Shown here in pieces: positions 61,501-64,000 of a stretch of DNA of 64,000 nucleotides (the stretch's first letter is position 1; every line of letters starts with the position of its first letter). The translations under genes were made by a program, and so were the position numbers. The notes beneath the pieces are model-generated. The model had not been told where the DNA came from and made no database searches. It worked only from the letters and a program-made list of their open reading frames with translations. Source of the DNA: Saccharococcus thermophilus (lineage in GTDB: Bacteria > Bacillota > Bacilli > Bacillales > Anoxybacillaceae); contig NZ_JAASRS010000001.1 of assembly GCF_011761475.1 (NCBI RefSeq), positions 2,046,001-2,110,000 of the forward strand. Reading direction: 5' to 3'.

Positions 61501-61822
61501 AAAAAAACCTTTTCACCCACTATGACCTACTTTGCTTCGGTCAAAGGGGCGAAAAGGTTTCCTTTCCGCGGTACCACCCTTCTTCGTGGCCATATCGACC
61601 ACCTCAGGAGCAATTGAAAAAAGTTCAATTGCTCTTTTTAGTAACGAGTGAAGCAAATGCTGCCCCACCCGTCCAACCCTACTAGTCGCATGACGTTCAG
61701 GCTGGCGCTCAGAGGTGAGTTCATCAAGCGGCAACATCACCGGTTTTCAGCTCCCCCGGCTCTCTGTGGATGTTGTCCCCGCTGACTACTTATCCTCTTC
61801 AACGCTTTTTCTTATCCAATTA
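61501..61822 (-). promoter_or_regulatory. T-box riboswitch, leucine specifier CTC
   Basis: Minus-strand leader with the T-box core GGGTGGTACCGCGG (61566-61579). Stem I contains AGAGAGCCGG and the partner arm ACCGGT. The specifier loop shows GAACTCACC with CTC (leucine) at 61717-61719. The terminator is AAACCTTTTC...GAAAAGGTTTTTTT (61501-61560). It controls ilvBNC-leuABCD by tRNA-Leu charging, as in B. subtilis. Confidence 0.93.
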
Positions 61823-61832
61823 TCATGGTTCA

Positions 61833-62732
61833 TTACCCGACATTCGCATTCGTTGGATATACTTTTACCCCTTCGGAAACAACGCGACGTCTAAATTCTT
61901 CTAGCAGCCGCTTTGTATGCGGTCCTGGTACTCCTTCGCCGATGACGCGTCCATCAACCTTCACCACAGCGATCACTTCTGCGGCCGTTCCGGTTAAAAA
62001 GACTTCATCAGCCACATAAACGTCATGGCGCGTAAACGGCTCTTCTTTTACGACATAGCCAAGATCTTGGGCAATCTCGATAATCGCTTGGCGTGTAATT
62101 CCTTCGAGCGCCCCGACATATCCAGGCGGTGTATAGACGACGTTGTCTTTAATGATAAAAACGTTATCTCCTGAACCTTCGGCGACATACCCTTGATCGT
62201 TTAAAATTAGTGCTTCGCTTACATTCGCAAGATGGGCTTCGATTTTGACAAGGATGTTGTTCAAATAGTTCAGCGATTTTACTTTCGGACTGAGTACATC
62301 TGAGCGGTTTCTTCGCGTTGCAACCGTCACCACTTCAATCCCTGTTTCATATAATTGTTTTGGGAACAATGCTAACGGTTCGGCAATGATCACTACTTGC
62401 GGTGTTTTGCAATTATACGGGTCGAGTCCTAAGTCGCCGACTCCGCGTGAAACAACAAGGCGAATGTAGGCATCTTGATATTGGTTTCTTCGTATCGTTT
62501 CGACAATATAATCGATTATTTCTTCTTTGGTATAAGGAATGGTGAGTAAAATTGATTTAGCGGAATTGTATAGGCGATCTATATGCTCATGCAATCGAAA
62601 TACGTTGCCGCTATAGACGCGAATGCCCTCAAATACACCGTCGCCATATAAAAAGCCGTGATCGTATACGGAAATTTTTGCGTTTTCTTTTGTCACAAAT
62701 TCGCCGTTTAAAAAGATCCATTGTTCACTCAA
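61833..62732 (-). CDS. ilvE: branched-chain amino acid aminotransferase
   Basis: PLP fold-type IV enzyme for the last step of Val, Leu and Ile synthesis. 299 residues. Features: VYDHGFLYGDGVFEGIRVYS at the N-terminus, PLP lysine in SPKVKSLNYLNNILVKIEA (about residue 159), and EGSGDNVFIIKD plus LTGTAAEVIAVVKVDGR in the C-terminal half. TTG start with AGGGGAA upstream. It lies directly upstream of the T-box of the ilv-leu operon. Confidence 0.95.
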   Translation of the reverse strand: MSEQWIFLNGEFVTKENAKISVYDHGFLYGDGVFEGIRVYSGNVFRLHEHIDRLYNSAKSILLTIPYTKEEIIDYIVETIRRNQYQDAYIRLVVSRGVGDLGLDPYNCKTPQVVIIAEPLALFPKQLYETGIEVVTVATRRNRSDVLSPKVKSLNYLNNILVKIEAHLANVSEALILNDQGYVAEGSGDNVFIIKDNVVYTPPGYVGALEGITRQAIIEIAQDLGYVVKEEPFTRHDVYVADEVFLTGTAAEVIAVVKVDGRVIGEGVPGPHTKRLLEEFRRRVVSEGVKVYPTNANVG

Positions 62733-62804
62733 TTTTGTTCCCCTCTTCCTTGATAAGTGCGACGCTTCTATTGTTCAGCATCTTGGTAATGATGAATTCG
62801 TTTC

Positions 62805-62848
62805 ATTTGTTTGAAAATTATAATAATCCGAAAATAAGAGGGAGTCAA
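62805..62848 (-). promoter_or_regulatory. ilvE promoter with CodY-like box
   Basis: Minus-strand TTGACT (62843-62848), 17 bases, TATTAT (62820-62825). Immediately downstream, 62805-62819 reads AATTTTCAAACAAAT on the minus strand, matching 12 of 15 bases of the CodY motif AATTTTCWGAAAATT and covering the expected start site. CodY repression in the presence of branched-chain amino acids is the natural reading. Confidence 0.55.
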
Positions 62849-62955
62849 TACTATTTTTTTGAATATTTCGATTCGTTAGACTATTTGTATGCGCTTACAT
62901 ATTGATAGAATCAATGGTTTTCCGCCCATAAAAAATTTTTGTCCGCATAAAAGCG

Positions 62956-62992
62956 AAACCCTCCTTTTCGGCAAACCGAAAAGGAGGGTTTT
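62956..62992 (-). terminator. terminator after tRNA-Arg
   Basis: Stem of 15 or more base pairs, AACCCTCCTTTTCGG / CCGAAAAGGAGGGTT, with a 4-base loop, 7 bases beyond the tRNA. The T tail is short on the minus strand. Confidence 0.85.
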
Positions 62993-62998
62993 GTTCAG

Positions 62999-63072
62999 CG
63001 TCCCAGGAGAGATTCGAACTCCCGACCGACGGCTTAGAAGGCCGCTGCTCTATCCAGCTGAGCTACTGGGAC
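62999..63072 (-). tRNA. tRNA-Arg (anticodon TCT)
   Basis: 74-base cloverleaf on the minus strand. Acceptor GTCCCAG / CTGGGAC, D-arm AGCTCAGCTGGATAGAGC, anticodon loop CTTCTAA with anticodon TCT (reads AGA/AGG), T-arm GGTCGGGAGTTCGAATCTCTC with TTCGAAT. The 3' CCA is not encoded. Confidence 0.97.
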
Positions 63073-63100
63073 ATGGTATTCATGTTATTAAGGACATCTT

Positions 63101-63156
63101 TGGCTCGTTGTCCCTTCCTCTGCTAGCTAATTCGAGGAAGCGAGATGCGTCGGGAC
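63101..63156 (-). other. hairpin-rich leader between promoter and tRNA-Arg
   Basis: GTTGTCCC and GGGACAAC form an 8-bp outer stem and TTCCTC / GAGGAA a 6-bp inner stem, with an asymmetric internal loop. Transcripts from the promoter at 63233-63261 would carry this about 150-base leader before the tRNA. No coding frame with a ribosome binding site is seen. Confidence 0.45.
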
Positions 63157-63232
63157 AACTCGAAGCAGATTCATGGATGTAGAGCTCGTCACTCCAACCA
63201 TGAAAAATTTGCTATTGTCAAAGACAGTGTAT

Positions 63233-63261
63233 ATTATAAAAAATTTTTTTAGTAAAGTCAA
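63233..63261 (-). promoter_or_regulatory. strong sigma-A promoter for tRNA-Arg
   Basis: Minus-strand TTGACT (63256-63261), 17 bases, TATAAT (63233-63238). The spacer is pure A/T apart from one C. It lies just downstream of the ysnB terminator. Confidence 0.75.
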
Positions 63262-63269
63262 GATGGAAA

Positions 63270-63291
63270 GAGCGGGGGAACTCCCCCGCTC
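63270..63291 (-). terminator. terminator at the end of ysnB
   Basis: Perfect GC-rich stem GAGCGGGGGA / TCCCCCGCTC (10 bp) with a 2-base centre, overlapping the last bases of the ysnB stop codon. The tail TTTCC is T-poor, so strength is uncertain. Confidence 0.65.
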
Positions 63292-63799
63292 ACATGGCAA
63301 ATGTTTTGGCAAGCGATGGTATTTCTTTTCCATCAAGGCCGTAAAATTGCACGGTTGCGTTTCCGTTTTCTATTTGCAATAGTGCGTATGTCTTTTCTTT
63401 TCGTCCTCTTGGCAATAAGATGCTGCCTGGATTGATAAACAAAATATCATCGATTTTTTCAGCTCCCGCAATATGGGAATGGCCGAAACATACGACGTTG
63501 GCCTTTGCCTCTTTGGCCCGATAGTACAAGTTCAGCAACGACATTTTGACGTTATAAAGGTGGCCGTGGGTGATGAAAAAGCGGACGCCTTCCACCTCTT
63601 CGATCCGCTCGTTTGGAAAGGCGGCGGTGAAATCGCAATTTCCGCGCACGATGAGGAAATGGGCGATTTCTTTCTGATCAGGGGACAATTCCGAATCTCC
63701 GCAATGAATGAACACGTTTGCTTCATGTCGGTGGCGCGCCGCGATTTCTTCTAGCTCGTTCGTTAACCCATGGCTATCGCTGACAATCAATGCTTTCAT
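63290..63799 (-). CDS. ysnB: YsnB-like metallophosphoesterase
   Basis: Small calcineurin-like phosphodiesterase of the MJ0936/YfcE family; the natural substrate is unknown. 169 residues. Metal motifs: SDSHG (residues 7-11), HCGDSE (about residues 32-37), VRGNCD, ITHGH and FGHSHIAG (about residues 104-112), then NPGS. Its ribosome binding site overlaps the stop of the upstream ysnA gene, as in the B. subtilis ysnA-ysnB pair. Confidence 0.93.
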   Translation of the reverse strand: MKALIVSDSHGLTNELEEIAARHRHEANVFIHCGDSELSPDQKEIAHFLIVRGNCDFTAAFPNERIEEVEGVRFFITHGHLYNVKMSLLNLYYRAKEAKANVVCFGHSHIAGAEKIDDILFINPGSILLPRGRKEKTYALLQIENGNATVQFYGLDGKEIPSLAKTFAM

Positions 63800-63805
63800 G
63801 TTCGC

Positions 63806-64000
63806 TTACTCCTTGCCGTTTATAATTTCATCCCACTGTTTATCTAATTTTTCTAACGCTTTGGCCCGATGGCTGATTTGATTTTTCTCTTCCGCCGATA
63901 ATTGTGCCATCGTTTTTCCTTTTTGTGGGATGTAAAAAATCGGATCATAGCCAAACCCGTTTTCTCCTTGCGGTTTTTCGGTAATGTATCCTTCACACGT
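63806..64000 (-). CDS. ysnA: non-canonical purine NTP pyrophosphatase (3' part)
   Basis: The C-terminal 64 codons of a RdgB/HAM1-family ITP/XTP pyrophosphatase; the gene runs off the window edge. Visible family motifs are [20 protein letters not shown] and the final [10 protein letters not shown]. It removes deaminated purine nucleotides from the pool. The stop TAA (63806-63808) directly follows GGAG used by ysnB, so the two are coupled. Confidence 0.92.
   Translation of the reverse strand, partial: TCEGYITEKPQGENGFGYDPIFYIPQKGKTMAQLSAEEKNQISHRAKALEKLDKQWDEIINGKE

Noticed and set aside
61513-61740. minus-strand frame of 75 codons in the ilvB leader
   Set aside because: It lies wholly in the leucine T-box; no ribosome binding site, and the codons follow RNA stems.
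63127-63336. minus-strand frame of 69 codons before tRNA-Arg
   Set aside because: It spans the ysnB terminator and the tRNA promoter, without a ribosome binding site.

Overview
The window is a stretch of chromosome from a spore-forming, thermophile-type Bacillaceae, most likely Geobacillus or Parageobacillus. Three things point there. The gene order follows the Bacillus subtilis spo0B-rpmA-rplU-spoIVF-min-mre-maf-spoIIB-folC-valS-spoVID-hem-lon-clpX-tig-leu-ilv segment almost gene for gene. There are many sporulation genes (spo0B, spoIVFA, spoIVFB, spoIIB, spoVID, ysxE, lonB). An IS200/IS605-type TnpB element of the kind common in Geobacillus is present. Almost everything is on the minus strand, and GTG and TTG starts with strong purine-rich ribosome binding sites are frequent.

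Layout. 1-9.4 kb: spo0B; the L21-leader-controlled rplU-prp-rpmA operon; the SpoIVFA/SpoIVFB pro-sigma-K machinery; minCD; mreBCD; radC; maf. 9.4-30.3 kb: spoIIB, then a type IV pilus cluster. The minus-strand part has an acidic membrane protein, a PRC-barrel protein, a VanW/G5 protein, then pilB, pilT, pilC, pilin, prepilin peptidase (comC position), pilM, pilN, pilO and a pseudopilin. The plus-strand part has three minor pilins (pilV/W/X-like, the third with a frameshift at a T9 run). A large secreted VWA protein lies convergent to them. A TnpB element with its omegaRNA sits between pilC and the pilin gene. 30.4-37.4 kb: folC, valS with a valine T-box, a small membrane protein, and the coat genes ysxE and spoVID. 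37.4-43.7 kb: the hemAXCDBL operon. 43.8-53.4 kb: ysxD, ysxC, lonA, lonB, clpX, tig, ysoA. 53.4-62.8 kb: the branched-chain amino acid genes ilvE, then ilvBNC-leuABCD behind a leucine T-box. 63-64 kb: tRNA-Arg(TCT), ysnB, and the 3' end of the ITPase-like gene ysnA.

How the parts relate. The conserved backbone makes and divides the cell, builds the spore, makes heme and branched-chain amino acids, and controls protein quality. The pilus cluster is the accessory part. In B. subtilis only comC lies between folC and spoIIB. Here the prepilin peptidase is embedded in a full set of assembly genes (motor, platform, alignment complex, pilin, minor pilins), and a VWA protein beside the minor pilins is a candidate tip adhesin. 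The regulatory layer visible in sequence includes two T-boxes with readable specifiers (GTC, CTC), an L21 leader, an operator-like palindrome inside the ysxD promoter, a possible attenuator before tig, a CodY-like box before ilvE and many intrinsic terminators.
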